Assembly (NCBI GenBank): GCA_051201585.1
Contig: CP179198.1
Coordinates: forward strand, 2,480,001 to 2,544,000
Reading direction: 5' to 3'
Source: UBA868 sp016776875
GTDB taxonomy: Bacteria; Pseudomonadota; Gammaproteobacteria; Arenicellales; UBA868
DNA length: 64,000 nt
Shown: in pieces, positions 29,441 through 38,796 of the stretch
How positions within the stretch are numbered: the stretch's first letter is position 1
Layout of the letters: each line of letters begins with the position of its first letter
The notes under the pieces: generated by a model
The model's database searches: none
Seen by the model: the letters and a program-made list of their open reading frames with translations, nothing else
What the model was told of the DNA's origin: nothing
Position numbers and translations under genes: made by a program

Positions 29441-29872
29441 TCAATCATGAGTCAGAAATAATTCCATCATCCGATGATCGATCCCGGCATCCAGAAACAC
29501 ATCGCCATAAACCGAAAAACCGGCGCGTTTGTAGAACGGAATAGCAGGTAACTGGGCTCCCAGATAAACTCGCGTCAGATTATGTTTTCGACCCTGCTTG
29601 ACGAGCTCGTCCAGCAGCGCTCTCCCGATCCCCTTCTGTCGATAAGCCCTTAACACCGCCATGCGCCCGATTTTTCCACAAGTGAGCATTCGGCCCGTCC
29701 CCACCACTTGGGCATGATCGAGAAAGGCAGCCACGTGGATGGCGGTCTCATCTTCGCCATCGACCTCTAACTCAGGGGGAACCCCCTGCTCATTGACAAA
29801 CACCTCGTATCGAATTCGGCAGAGGTCCTGCTCATCAGTGCGCCAGTCCGCCAATCGAGCTGAAAACATCAA
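29441..29872 (-). CDS. GNAT-family N-acetyltransferase
   Basis: 143 residues. The acetyl-CoA motif is GRMAVLRAYRQKGIGRALLD (R/Q-x-x-G-x-G/A), preceded by RYEVFVNEQGVPPELEVDGE and followed by YLGAQLPAIPFYKRAGF. This matches the ElaA-like GNAT type. It is 27 bp after tatC and 9 bp before the kinase, all on the minus strand, so it may be in one transcription unit with them. Its acceptor is unknown. Confidence 0.87.
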   Translation of the reverse strand: MMFSARLADWRTDEQDLCRIRYEVFVNEQGVPPELEVDGEDETAIHVAAFLDHAQVVGTGRMLTCGKIGRMAVLRAYRQKGIGRALLDELVKQGRKHNLTRVYLGAQLPAIPFYKRAGFSVYGDVFLDAGIDHRMMELFLTHD

Positions 29873-29899
29873 GAAGGAAATAAAAAAACGGCAGCCCGG

Positions 29900-30752
29900 C
29901 TAAGGGCGCGATGAGGGATCATCGTCATCAAGGCGGTCGAATTCGGCGATACCGGCTTCCATCTCGCGATCAAGCGCCTCGTCTTCAACACTTGCCGCAT
30001 CAGCCTCGGCTCGCGTTTGAGGCGTAACTGATTTAGAGACATAAAGTCCAAGCTCAAAAAGAACCCAAACCGGAATCGCGAGCATCAGTTGAGAAAAAAT
30101 ATCAGGCGGTGTCATCAACATACCCACAACAAAGGCTCCGACAATAATGTAGGGACGCTTCGCGGCAAGGCTCTCCGGCGTTGTCATTCCCATGCGAACG
30201 AGTAACACCGTCGCAACAGGCACCTCGAACGCTAGGCCGAATGCAAAAAAGAGCTTAAGAACAAAACTCAAATATGAACTGATATCAGTCATCACCAGAA
30301 CACCCTCAGGCGCGGTGCTGGTGAAAAAAGCAAAAATGACTGGGAACACAACAAAATATGCGAACAAGATCCCAAGATAAAAAAGAACACTGCTTGAGAT
30401 TAATAAGGGAACCGTCAAGCGTTTTTCATGATCGTAAAGACCTGGTGCGACAAATGCCCATAATTGATAAAGAAGATAGGGCATTGCCACAGCGGTTGCA
30501 AAGGCGAATGCAAACTTAAATGGCACAAAGAAGGGCCCATGGGGCTCGGTCGAAATCATCGAGTTCCCCGCGGGCAGAGCCGCCATCAGGGGTTGTGCGA
30601 GATATTCATAAAGGGTGTTCGCAAATGGTGCGGCGGCGATAAACAAGACCAATACTGCCCCACCGCCCCGCATAAGGCGATCCCGAAGCTTCCAAAAGAT
30701 GCGACATGAATGTCGCGCCCGGCGCATCTGGACGATTCGTAGTTTCGTTCAC
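29900..30752 (-). CDS. tatC: TatC, twin-arginine translocase, frameshifted at the N-terminus
   Basis: About 283 residues after correction. The +1 frame from GTG 30752 reads NETTNRPDAPGATFMSHLLE and joins RDRLMRGGGAVLVLF, matching the nearly invariant TatC N-terminus SHLLELRDRL. Length is 3n+1 and the extra base sits at AAGCTT 30686-30691; removing its G gives exactly ELRDRL. The frame from 30727 alone lacks this start. Six membrane helices follow, with FKFAFAFATAVAMPYLLYQL and the MTPPD motif. TatC is the receptor for Tat signal peptides at the inner membrane, for example DsrO here. It lies 11 bp after tatB. An acidic tail extends the C-terminus. Confidence 0.9.
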
Positions 30753-30763
30753 CAACTGCTACT

Positions 30764-31108
30764 TTAGTTCGTGCCAGCTTTATCGGCGATATCTTGATTC
30801 ATCGCGTTGGCAGACTCTTTAATGGAGTCGACTACATCACCCATCGCATCATCTTTCGCTATCGACTCCGCCGTCTTTGTGAGATCACTCTTGATGCTAG
30901 TTACTTCCTCACCGAGTTTACGCATGTCGGCTAATTCGCTTTCTCTTATTTCTCGATCGATATCGGTCTTGACCGCCGATACCATGCGGCGTGCACGGCC
31001 CACCCACATCCCCGCGGTTCTCGCGGCGCGCGGCAGTCGCTCCGGACCCAGCACAATCAGTGCGATAGCCGCAATAATGACGATCTCAAGAAAGCCGATA
31101 TCGAACAT
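30764..31108 (-). CDS. tatB: TatB, twin-arginine translocase subunit
   Basis: 114 residues. An N-terminal membrane helix starts MFDIGFLEIVIIAAIALIVL with GPERLPRAARTAGMWVGRAR, the TatA/B hinge and amphipathic helix in TatB form (Glu in place of Phe-Gly). A charged cytoplasmic tail follows. It works with TatC in signal recognition. It follows tatA by 19 bp. Confidence 0.94.
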   Translation of the reverse strand: MFDIGFLEIVIIAAIALIVLGPERLPRAARTAGMWVGRARRMVSAVKTDIDREIRESELADMRKLGEEVTSIKSDLTKTAESIAKDDAMGDVVDSIKESANAMNQDIADKAGTN

Positions 31109-31127
31109 GACGCTTCCTCAGAATCAG

Positions 31128-31376
31128 TTAGACTTTCGCGTCGCTTTTTTCCGAATCTGACTCTTCGGACGTCTCAGCAAGACTCTCTGTTGATGAGGCT
31201 GCATCGCCCTCGGAGGGTTCATCGCTGGTGGCGCCATCCTTCATCGTACTGCGAAATCCTTTGACCGCACCTCCAAGATCAGACCCAAGATTTCTTAATT
31301 TCTTGGTTCCAAACAACAAAAGGACGATAACCAACACAATCAGCAACTGCCAAATACTTATACCACCTAATCCCAT
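31128..31376 (-). CDS. tatA: TatA, twin-arginine translocase subunit
   Basis: 82 residues. The membrane helix ISIWQLLIVLVIVLLLFG is followed by the FGTKKLRNLGSDLGGAVKGF amphipathic helix (Phe-Gly hinge) and an acidic Ser-rich tail. TatA forms the export pore. It is the first gene of tatABC. The tat genes follow hisI, as in many gammaproteobacteria, but hisE does not stand between them. Confidence 0.95.
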   Translation of the reverse strand: MGLGGISIWQLLIVLVIVLLLFGTKKLRNLGSDLGGAVKGFRSTMKDGATSDEPSEGDAASSTESLAETSEESDSEKSDAKV

Positions 31377-31575
31377 TACTTTCTCCTATCTGCCAACGAG
31401 GTGATGCATTAATCTTTCACCTGAAGGACGAATTTCATTTCCAGATCGGCAACGCCGATACCCTCTCATGATAACCGCTTTTAAAAAGCGTGGGAATACT
31501 CTGATTTTCAAAAGAAAACTGAGCAGTTAACCTAGGATGCGGGTGAAAATTTACGCTCCGCACCAATATCCCTTC

Positions 31576-31956
31576 TCAGCGATACATTTCTTTTGGATCT
31601 TTAAGCACTGGATCGACAGCTTCCCATTGATTGTCTTTGAGTTGCAGATAAAAACAACTATGCCGGCCGGTGTGGCATGCGATTCCGCCTTCCTGATCAA
31701 TTTGCATCAGAATCACATCTCGGTCACAGTCCAATCGAATTTCGCTGATTCTTTGCACATTGCCAGACTCCTCTCCCTTTCGCCACAGTTTTGCCCTGGA
31801 GCGAGACCAATAAACCCCTCGACCGGTTCGAGCCGTTTCTAGCAAGGCCTCTCGATTCATCCATGCAACCATCAACACACGACCGCTCTTTGCTTCTTGG
31901 GCGATGGCGGGCACAAGTCCATCGTCTGTCCACTTAATTTGATCTAGCCATTCCAT
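31576..31956 (-). CDS. hisI: HisI, phosphoribosyl-AMP cyclohydrolase
   Basis: 126 residues, single-domain HisI without a fused HisE. Motifs: VLMVAWMNREAL, GVYWSRSRAKLWRKGEESGN and the zinc-binding LDCDRDVILMQIDQEGGIAC with HTGRHSCFY. It opens the adenine ring of PR-AMP in histidine synthesis. It is the last his gene of the operon, 18 bp after hisF. The preceding step (HisE) is not encoded here. Confidence 0.96.
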   Translation of the reverse strand: MEWLDQIKWTDDGLVPAIAQEAKSGRVLMVAWMNREALLETARTGRGVYWSRSRAKLWRKGEESGNVQRISEIRLDCDRDVILMQIDQEGGIACHTGRHSCFYLQLKDNQWEAVDPVLKDPKEMYR

Positions 31957-31974
31957 ATCAATTCCTACCTAACA

Positions 31975-32739
31975 TTAAAGGTTCACCTCAATCCCACGCT
32001 GACTCATATGGGTCTTTGCTTCCCGAATTGTATACTCGCCAAAATGAAAAATGCTCGCGGCAAGCACCGCATCCGCACCTCCCGTGAGCACCCCCTGAGC
32101 AAGATGCTCAAGCGTGCCCACACCGCCTGAGGCAATTACGGGAATCGGCACTGCATCACTTATCGTCCGAGTCAGTTCGAGATCAAATCCATCCTTGGTC
32201 CCATCGCGATCCATGCTGGTCAGGAGGATCTCTCCTGCCCCGCGGCGAGCCATCTCCACCGACCATTCACGCGCGTCAATCCCGGTTGTTTTTCGGCCAC
32301 CATGGGTAAACACTTCCCAATGGTTACCACAGCGCTTCGCATCGATGGCAACGACAATACACTGCGCACCAAAATACTGGCTTGCCTCGCTGACCAAGTC
32401 AGGGCGATCAATCGCAGCTGTATTTATGGAAACCTTATCAGCGCCCGCGAGCAACAGTCGATGAATATCATCAATCTCCCGAATTCCGCCGCCAACGGTC
32501 AGTGGAATAAACACTTCAGCTGCAACTTCACGAACAACATCGATCATGGTGTCTCGGGCGGATGAACTTGCCGTAATATCCAGAAACGTAATTTCATCCG
32601 CCATTTGTTGGTCATATCGTTTTGCGACAGCAACCGGGTCTCCTGCATCCCTGATATCCACAAACTTGACGCCTTTAACCACACGACCCTCATCAACATC
32701 AAGGCACGGGATAATTCGAGTTGCCAAGCCCATGATCAA
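31975..32739 (-). CDS. hisF: HisF, imidazole-glycerol-phosphate synthase cyclase subunit
   Basis: 254 residues. (beta/alpha)8 barrel with RIIPCLDVDEGRVVKGVKFV, GDPVAVAKRYDQQMADEITF (catalytic Asp 11 in LDVD), LTVGGGIREIDD and a second Asp in LLTSMDRDGTKDGFD. It forms IGP and AICAR with HisH. It overlaps hisA by 4 bp (ATGA), which implies coupled translation. Length is normal. Confidence 0.97.
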   Translation of the reverse strand: MIMGLATRIIPCLDVDEGRVVKGVKFVDIRDAGDPVAVAKRYDQQMADEITFLDITASSSARDTMIDVVREVAAEVFIPLTVGGGIREIDDIHRLLLAGADKVSINTAAIDRPDLVSEASQYFGAQCIVVAIDAKRCGNHWEVFTHGGRKTTGIDAREWSVEMARRGAGEILLTSMDRDGTKDGFDLELTRTISDAVPIPVIASGGVGTLEHLAQGVLTGGADAVLAASIFHFGEYTIREAKTHMSQRGIEVNL

Positions 32740-33482
32740 ATCCGATCTATGCTTTGGCCCATGGCGGCCGCTTGTCCCTCGCGGAAGTCCAGGGTGCCTT
32801 CATAAATCGCTCTTCCGGTAATAACGCCTTCGATGCCCGAATTTTCAACCAAGGCCAGTCTTCTGATATCCTCAAGATCAGATACACCCCCGGATGCAAT
32901 CACAGGAATTTCGATCGCCTTTGCCAACTCTGCCGTTGCTTTTACATTTACCCCGCTGAGCATTCCATCACGATCAATATCGGTGTACACGATCGCGACC
33001 ACACCATCGGCTTCAAAATGTTTCGCCATATCGATCACCTTATGGTCAGATGTTTTTACCCAGCCGTCTGTTGCAACCACGCCATTCTTAGCATCAAGCC
33101 CAACAATAATATGGCCAGGAAACTGCTGACAGAGATCACCGACAAACGCGAGGTCGTTTACCGCTTGCGTTCCAATGATCACGTACCGAACGCCCGCATC
33201 GAGATAAGACTTCACCGTTTCTACATTTCGAATACCGCCACCCACCTGCAGCGGCACGTCTGGATATGCGTTCGCAATCTTTTGAATAATAGATGCGTTC
33301 ACCGGTTGACCCGCTACAGCACCATCAAGATCCACAAGATGAAGACGCTTTGCGCCTTGGGAGACCCATCGAGCCGCTGCCTGTATTGGATCACTATCGT
33401 AAAGCGTCTCATCCGATAAGTCGCCTCGTCGCAATCGTACACAGCGACCCTCTTTAATATCGATAGCTGGAATGAGAAGCAT
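32736..33482 (-). CDS. hisA: HisA, phosphoribosylformimino-AICAR-phosphate isomerase
   Basis: 248 residues. LLIPAIDIKEGRCVRLRRGD with the catalytic Asp, PLQVGGGIRNVETVKSYLDA and YTDIDRDGMLSGVN with the second catalytic Asp. It is the same barrel type as HisF. It isomerises ProFAR to PRFAR. It stands between hisH and hisF, separated from hisH by 88 bp. Confidence 0.97.
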   Translation of the reverse strand: MLLIPAIDIKEGRCVRLRRGDLSDETLYDSDPIQAAARWVSQGAKRLHLVDLDGAVAGQPVNASIIQKIANAYPDVPLQVGGGIRNVETVKSYLDAGVRYVIIGTQAVNDLAFVGDLCQQFPGHIIVGLDAKNGVVATDGWVKTSDHKVIDMAKHFEADGVVAIVYTDIDRDGMLSGVNVKATAELAKAIEIPVIASGGVSDLEDIRRLALVENSGIEGVITGRAIYEGTLDFREGQAAAMGQSIDRI

Positions 33483-33570
33483 AAAAATAAAGCCTTTGAA
33501 TTTTTAATGTAGGGATTAATCCTGCACAATCAGAATGACCGCTGTGCGCTGACTGTTACCTAGATTGCAT

Positions 33571-34209
33571 TCAGGAATCACCGTCCCAGCAAACAAAATT
33601 TTCGAGCAATTTCAAACCTTGCTCATGACTCTTTTCCGGGTGAAACTGGACAGCAAAAATATTCGCTCGGGCAATCGCACTCACGAATTCACCTCCATAA
33701 TCACTTGTTGCTGCAACAGACGATGACTCCGTTGCGAGCGCGTAATAGCTATGAACAAAATAAAATCGGGCATCCTGCGATATGCCCCTCCAGACCGGAT
33801 GATTACTGCTTTGCCGAACATTGTTCCAGCCCATGTGAGGCACCTTTAACTGCAGCTTGCGATCCTCAGATCGGCAAAAACGGTGAACCTCGCCATCAAA
33901 AAGACCGAATCCCTCACATCCGCCGTCTTCTTCACTACGATTAAATAAAGCCTGCATACCGACACAAATACCTAACACAGGCTTTGACGAGAGGACGCTC
34001 AACACCGGGTTACGAAGCTGACGTTCATCGAGCGCCTTGAACCAGGAGCCGATTGCGCCTTGCCCTGGAAGGACAACCCGATCCGCGTTTTCGAGACGCA
34101 ATAAATCTGAGGTCACCTCGACGTGAGCAGAAGGCGCTACTTTTTCAAACGCTTTGGCAACGGAATGCAAATTACCGGTGCCCAGATCAACAACCACAAT
34201 GCGGTGCAT
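33571..34209 (-). CDS. hisH: HisH, imidazole-glycerol-phosphate synthase glutamine amidotransferase
   Basis: 212 residues. Class I glutaminase with the triad visible: Cys in LGICVGMQALFN (about 80), His and Glu in VQFHPEKSHEQG (about 190). IVVVDLGTGNLHSVAKAFEK opens the protein. It supplies ammonia to HisF. It directly follows the hisB stop codon, with no bases between. Confidence 0.97.
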   Translation of the reverse strand: MHRIVVVDLGTGNLHSVAKAFEKVAPSAHVEVTSDLLRLENADRVVLPGQGAIGSWFKALDERQLRNPVLSVLSSKPVLGICVGMQALFNRSEEDGGCEGFGLFDGEVHRFCRSEDRKLQLKVPHMGWNNVRQSSNHPVWRGISQDARFYFVHSYYALATESSSVAATSDYGGEFVSAIARANIFAVQFHPEKSHEQGLKLLENFVCWDGDS

Positions 34210-34809
34210 CTATCCCTGCAAAGACCCTTTTGTGGAGGGGACTGATCCATCCAGTCTTGTATCTGACGTTAGCGCCATTCTCAAAGCCCGCCCAAATGCT
34301 TTGAATATCGTTTCAGCCACATGGTGCGTGTTTTGACCCCTCAGGGAATCAATATGAAGGGTGACGTGCGCATGATTACAAAAACCTTGAAAAAACTCAT
34401 GGAACAAATCGACATCAAAATCCCCAACTCTTGCGCGCGGCCAACTGACGGCAAACTCAAGACCCGGGCGCCCCGAGAAATCAGTCACAACCCGACTCAA
34501 TGCCTCATCCAGTGGCACATAAGCGTGCCCATAACGACTGATGCCGCGCGGCTCGCCAACGGCTTGTGTAATTGCCTGACCGAATGAGATGCCGACATCT
34601 TCAACAGTGTGATGTGCATCGACAGCAAGATCACCTTTTGCTTTGATTTCCAAATCAATCAGGCTATGACGAGCAATCTGCTCGAGCATATGATCAAAAA
34701 AAGGTAAGCCGGTATCAAGCTTCGCCGACCCGCTGCCGTCGACATCAAGAGCGACATAAATATCGGTCTCGCGGGTCGTGCGGGTTATTTCTGATGTGCG
34801 ACTCGACAT
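34210..34809 (-). CDS. hisB: HisB, imidazoleglycerol-phosphate dehydratase
   Basis: 199 residues, single-function form (no HisB-N phosphatase). Metal motifs DAHHTVEDVGISFGQA (about 63-78) and CNHAHVTLHID, with the later AETIFKAFGRAL. It dehydrates IGP to imidazole-acetol phosphate. A separate histidinol-phosphate phosphatase must be elsewhere. It follows hisC across a 115-bp gap. Confidence 0.97.
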   Translation of the reverse strand: MSSRTSEITRTTRETDIYVALDVDGSGSAKLDTGLPFFDHMLEQIARHSLIDLEIKAKGDLAVDAHHTVEDVGISFGQAITQAVGEPRGISRYGHAYVPLDEALSRVVTDFSGRPGLEFAVSWPRARVGDFDVDLFHEFFQGFCNHAHVTLHIDSLRGQNTHHVAETIFKAFGRALRMALTSDTRLDGSVPSTKGSLQG

Positions 34810-34925
34810 AAGATAACTTCCAAAAGAATCAAGCTAAATTTTAACCCATAGATTGGCGGCGAATTGTACCAAACAAGCGGCTCTAGATTGAATCAGGCCT
34901 TTATTCCATGGCGATTACTGGAGAA

Positions 34926-36008
34926 TCACCCTAACGCGTCATTCAGCGCATCGACAAAAGCAGCGTTCTCAAGAGGCGTGCTTACGGTAACGCGCAAACT
35001 ATCCGTCAGTAATGGGTGGGCGCCGTTCAGGTTTTTAACTAAAACACCCTGACGCTGAAGATCAGCGTGCACCGAATCACCGGCGCCCGCTGGGACTCGA
35101 AACAAAATGAAGTTTGCCGCGCTTGGGTACGCTGTTATCCCAGATATCTTTTTCAGTGATTCAAAAAGCGTGGCTCTTGCTTCACAAATTAATCTCGATT
35201 TTTCATCAAACCAGTCAATATGACGAAGCGCGAATTCGACGCTCATCTGCGTCATTGAATTAATATTGTAAGGTAATCGAACTTTATTTAACGTTTCAAT
35301 GACATCACGGTGGCCCGACAAAAACCCTAATCGCAAGCCAGCCAGTCCCAATTTAGAGAGTGTTCGCATAACCACCACATTGTCATAGGCAGGCGCTTGA
35401 TCCAAGAAACTTTGACCACTAAACGCATGATAGGCCTCATCAACAACTACAATTCCCGAGCACCTTTTTGCAATCTGATCGATGGCATCGTGCGTGCAGA
35501 CGTTTCCGGTTGGGTTGTTTGGATTAGCAAGAAAAACGCAGCAAGGATCATGTTTTTCGATCGCATCAAGCAGGGCATCCGTGTCAATCGAAAAATCATG
35601 ATTTCGAGATGTCGCAACATAGTCTGAGCCGGTAATCGCCGCAATCACCCGATACATTGAAAAACTCGGCTCAGGCGCCAACATCGTCCGTCCTGGACCC
35701 CCGATTGTCATCGACACCATCTGAATCAGTTCATCCGACCCATTGCCGAGCAATATGTCGAGCGGCCTTGGCACCTCAAAAACCTGGCGGAGAGTCTTTG
35801 CTAGTCCCAATGCTTGCCCGTCGGGGTAGCGATTCAGCGAAACATGGCGTAATTCTTCAAGCCAAGCATCTTTGAGTTCACGATCCCAAACATATGGATT
35901 CTCCATTGCATCAAGCTTGATCAATCCTTCTGCTGGCGCAACCGCGTAGGCAGTTAAATTCTGAATCTGTGGGTGCGCCCAACGCTTGATCACCGAGTCG
36001 CTAGTCAT
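34926..36008 (-). CDS. hisC: HisC, histidinol-phosphate aminotransferase
   Basis: 360 residues. PLP aminotransferase fold I: DILLGNGSDELIQMVSMTIG, NPNNPTGNVC, VVVDEAYHAFSGQ and the lysine in MRTLSKLGLAGLRLGFL (about 225-240). It aminates imidazole-acetol phosphate. Its start overlaps the hisD stop by 8 bp. Confidence 0.95.
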   Translation of the reverse strand: MTSDSVIKRWAHPQIQNLTAYAVAPAEGLIKLDAMENPYVWDRELKDAWLEELRHVSLNRYPDGQALGLAKTLRQVFEVPRPLDILLGNGSDELIQMVSMTIGGPGRTMLAPEPSFSMYRVIAAITGSDYVATSRNHDFSIDTDALLDAIEKHDPCCVFLANPNNPTGNVCTHDAIDQIAKRCSGIVVVDEAYHAFSGQSFLDQAPAYDNVVVMRTLSKLGLAGLRLGFLSGHRDVIETLNKVRLPYNINSMTQMSVEFALRHIDWFDEKSRLICEARATLFESLKKISGITAYPSAANFILFRVPAGAGDSVHADLQRQGVLVKNLNGAHPLLTDSLRVTVSTPLENAAFVDALNDALG

Positions 36009-37326
36009 CTGGATTTACCTTCTGTTGATACCCGCGAAACTCCGCTGATCGCGCATGTGCCGTTAAGCCTTCAGCTCGCGCAATCAAACTGGCGATACCG
36101 GAGAGCGTCGCGGCACCTGCTCGCGAGCAATCAACAACACTCGATCGCTTTTGAAAATCATAAACACCCAAAGGAGAGCTAAAACGCGCAGTTCCCGAAG
36201 TCGGAAGCACGTGATTGGGGCCCGCACAGTAATCCCCAAGGGACTCTGCGCTGTAGTAGCCACAAAAAATTGCACCCGCATGCCGTATTTTTGGAATCCA
36301 ATCTCGCGGCGCTTTTATCATCAATTCCAAATGTTCTGGCGCGATTTTATTTGCTACTGAAATTGCTTCGTTAATAGAGTCGACCTCGATCAGCGCGCCA
36401 TAATCAGATAATGCCTGCTCGATGATTGACCTGCGCTCCATTGTGGGCAGTAAACGATTGATGGCCTGGCTCACCTGAACCCGAATTTCACGCCCGACAC
36501 AAATCGCAATCGATTGCGCCTGCTCATCGTGTTCGGCTTGAGCGAAAAGATCCATCGCTACCCAGTCTGGATCTGCCCCTGCATCACAAATCACAAGCAC
36601 CTCTGAAGGGCCCGCGATCATATCAATCCCCACCAACCCAAAAACCTGTTTTTTTGCAGTAGCAACGTATTGATTACCCGGACCCACAATCTTATCCACT
36701 TTGGGTACCGTTTCCGTTCCGTGAGCCAGCGCTGCTACCGCCTGCGCACCGCCAATTCGAAAAACACGGTCAACACCCACGATATCTGCACTCGCAAGGA
36801 CCGTTTCATTAATCCGACCATCGGGCGTGGGAACCACCATGACAACCTCTTCCACCCCCGCGACTTTCGCCGGAATCACATTCATCAACACTGATGACGG
36901 ATAAGAAGCCTTCCCTCCGGGGACATAGACCCCTACCCGATCCAAAGGATTTACCTGTTGACCATACCGGCTACCATCCGATCGCTCGAATTGCCACGAG
37001 CTTTCTTTTTGCGCTTCATGAAACTCCCGAATTCGATCCGCGGCCTCTAGAAGGGCCGTTTCGAGATCGGGATCAATACTTTGACGTGCCACCGCCCAGC
37101 GAGATTTTGGAATCTCCAGATCTTCACCCATTGACGCTGAAAATTGATCAAACTGACGCGTGAACTCAAGTAACGCCTGATCCCCTCCAAGACGCACTTG
37201 ATCAATGATCCCGCGGACTGTTTCGTCAACTTCCACGCTTGATTCAGTCTGACGATCTAGAAGATTTGATAGGGTGCGATCAAAATTTTTATCCCTGATC
37301 GTAAGTTGCTTGATTTCAGTTGACAT
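36001..37326 (-). CDS. hisD: HisD, histidinol dehydrogenase
   Basis: 441 residues. VGVYVPGGKASYPSSVLMNV, KIVGPGNQYVATAKKQVFGL, IDMIAGPSEVLVICD (Asp/Glu and NAD region) and the C-terminal zinc part HAGAIFCGYYSAESLGDYCA with GPNHVLPTSGTARFSSPLGV. It catalyses the last two oxidation steps to histidine. It starts 55 bp after murA, where hisG would be expected in many gammaproteobacteria. Confidence 0.97.
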   Translation of the reverse strand: MSTEIKQLTIRDKNFDRTLSNLLDRQTESSVEVDETVRGIIDQVRLGGDQALLEFTRQFDQFSASMGEDLEIPKSRWAVARQSIDPDLETALLEAADRIREFHEAQKESSWQFERSDGSRYGQQVNPLDRVGVYVPGGKASYPSSVLMNVIPAKVAGVEEVVMVVPTPDGRINETVLASADIVGVDRVFRIGGAQAVAALAHGTETVPKVDKIVGPGNQYVATAKKQVFGLVGIDMIAGPSEVLVICDAGADPDWVAMDLFAQAEHDEQAQSIAICVGREIRVQVSQAINRLLPTMERRSIIEQALSDYGALIEVDSINEAISVANKIAPEHLELMIKAPRDWIPKIRHAGAIFCGYYSAESLGDYCAGPNHVLPTSGTARFSSPLGVYDFQKRSSVVDCSRAGAATLSGIASLIARAEGLTAHARSAEFRGYQQKVNPDD

Positions 37327-37381
37327 TGAATTAATGAGTTGTCCGTTAACTGTGGCGTTTTAAAAAAACGAATAAAGTCAG

Positions 37382-38674
37382 TCACTCAACAGTTGTCGCT
37401 CGCAACAGACTTGAATCCGAAATCCGTCTGATATCTGCCCCACACTGGAGCAGTTTTTCTTCGATACAGTCGTAGCCACGATCGATATGGTAAATACGAT
37501 CTATTATCGTCTCTCCCCTCGCAACAAGACCGGCAAGAACCAGGCACGCAGACGCTCTCAGATCGGTCGCCATAACTTGCGCGCCACCCAGCTTCCTAAC
37601 ACCCTTAATCACCGAAGTGTTGCCATGCAATTCGATCTCCGCACCCATTCGCTGCAACTCATGAACATGCATAAATCGATTCTCGAAAATATGCTCAGTC
37701 ACTGACGCTGAACCTTCTGCCACACAATTCAGGAGCATAAATTGTGCCTGCATATCGGTGGGGAAGCCCGGATAAGGTGCCGTGCTTACCGTCACCGCTC
37801 GGGGTCTAGCGCTCATTGCCAGCGTTATTGAATCCTCCAAGATTTCAATTTGAGCGCCAGCCTCACACAGTTTTGAAGTCACTGCATCAAGATGACGAGG
37901 GTTTATGTCCTGAATGGTGAGATTACCTCGAGTCGCTGCAGCAGCCACCATAAACGTGCCGGCCTCAATCCGATCCGGAATCACACGGTGGACGCCCCCA
38001 CCAAGGACTGAAACGCCCTCGATTTCAATCGTATCTGTTCCAGCGCCAGAAATTTTTGCCCCCATTTTGATCAAGCAGTCTGCAAGATCCACAATCTCCG
38101 GTTCTCGAGCCGCATTTTCCAACCGCGTACTCCCTTTTGCCAGCGTCGCGGCCATCATTAAATTCTCGGTCCCGGTCACCGTTACCGTGTCAAAGACAAT
38201 ATTCGCGCCATTTAAAAATCCTTGGGGTGCTGATGCTTTAATGTATCCAAGCTCAACTGACACCTTCGCACCCATTTGCTGAAGCGCTTTGACATGCAAA
38301 TCAACCGGACGAGAGCCTATTGCACATCCTCCTGGCAAGGAGACCTCCGCCTCTCCATACCGGGCAAGCAAGGGGCCCAAGACCAGAATCGAGGCGCGCA
38401 TTGTCTTCACCAGATCGTAAGGGGCACATCGAGAATGCAAATTACTCGCCCTTATTCGGACGAATGATTTCTCATTAACTTCAATATTCGCGCCAAGCCT
38501 GCCTAGAAGTTCGAGCGTCGTCGTGATATCACGCAGATGGGGAACATTCGAGATCAAGAGATCTTGATCGGTCAATAGCGAACTAATTAAAACGGGAAGA
38601 GCGGCATTTTTTGCGCCGCCAATGCGCACACTACCATTCAGGGCACGACCCCCTTTGATCAACAGACTTTCCAA
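37382..38674 (-). CDS. murA: MurA, UDP-GlcNAc enolpyruvyl transferase
   Basis: 430 residues. The N-terminal substrate lysine lies in IGGAKNAALPVLIS, and the catalytic cysteine in SLPGGCAIGSRPVDLHVKAL (about 117), so fosfomycin sensitivity of the site is expected. EGVSVLGGGVHRVIPDRIEA, then TAPYPGFPTDMQAQFMLL and the C-terminal RASACLVLAGLVARGETIID. It starts peptidoglycan precursor synthesis. It lies between the terminator at 38741 and hisD. Length is normal. Confidence 0.98.
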   Translation of the reverse strand: MESLLIKGGRALNGSVRIGGAKNAALPVLISSLLTDQDLLISNVPHLRDITTTLELLGRLGANIEVNEKSFVRIRASNLHSRCAPYDLVKTMRASILVLGPLLARYGEAEVSLPGGCAIGSRPVDLHVKALQQMGAKVSVELGYIKASAPQGFLNGANIVFDTVTVTGTENLMMAATLAKGSTRLENAAREPEIVDLADCLIKMGAKISGAGTDTIEIEGVSVLGGGVHRVIPDRIEAGTFMVAAAATRGNLTIQDINPRHLDAVTSKLCEAGAQIEILEDSITLAMSARPRAVTVSTAPYPGFPTDMQAQFMLLNCVAEGSASVTEHIFENRFMHVHELQRMGAEIELHGNTSVIKGVRKLGGAQVMATDLRASACLVLAGLVARGETIIDRIYHIDRGYDCIEEKLLQCGADIRRISDSSLLRATTVE

Positions 38675-38740
38675 TACCCGGAATCCATAAGTAAAATCGA
38701 TTCGCCCAACGAATCAAGGCGGCAAGCGCTTAAGTTTACC

Positions 38741-38787
38741 CGACTAAAAGAAAAAGGCGCCGAAAAGGCGCCTTTTTCTTTTAGTCG
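38741..38787 (-). terminator. Perfect 21-bp inverted-repeat terminator after grxD
   Basis: Left arm 38741-38761, loop GAAAA, and right arm 38767-38787 pair without a mismatch; the centre is GGCGCC with A/T runs either side. It stands 10 bases past the grxD stop, and the T-runs suit termination on either strand. It insulates murA from the grxD-ibaG-mlaC group. Confidence 0.85.
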
Positions 38788-38796
38788 AAAGCGTCA

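Noticed and set aside
31476..31490. Hairpin CGCTTTT/AAAAGCG after hisI as terminator
   Set aside because: The loop is a single base and no T-run follows on the minus strand.
32754..33419. 221-codon plus-strand frame inside hisA
   Set aside because: It lies wholly antisense to a clear hisA and has no family motifs.
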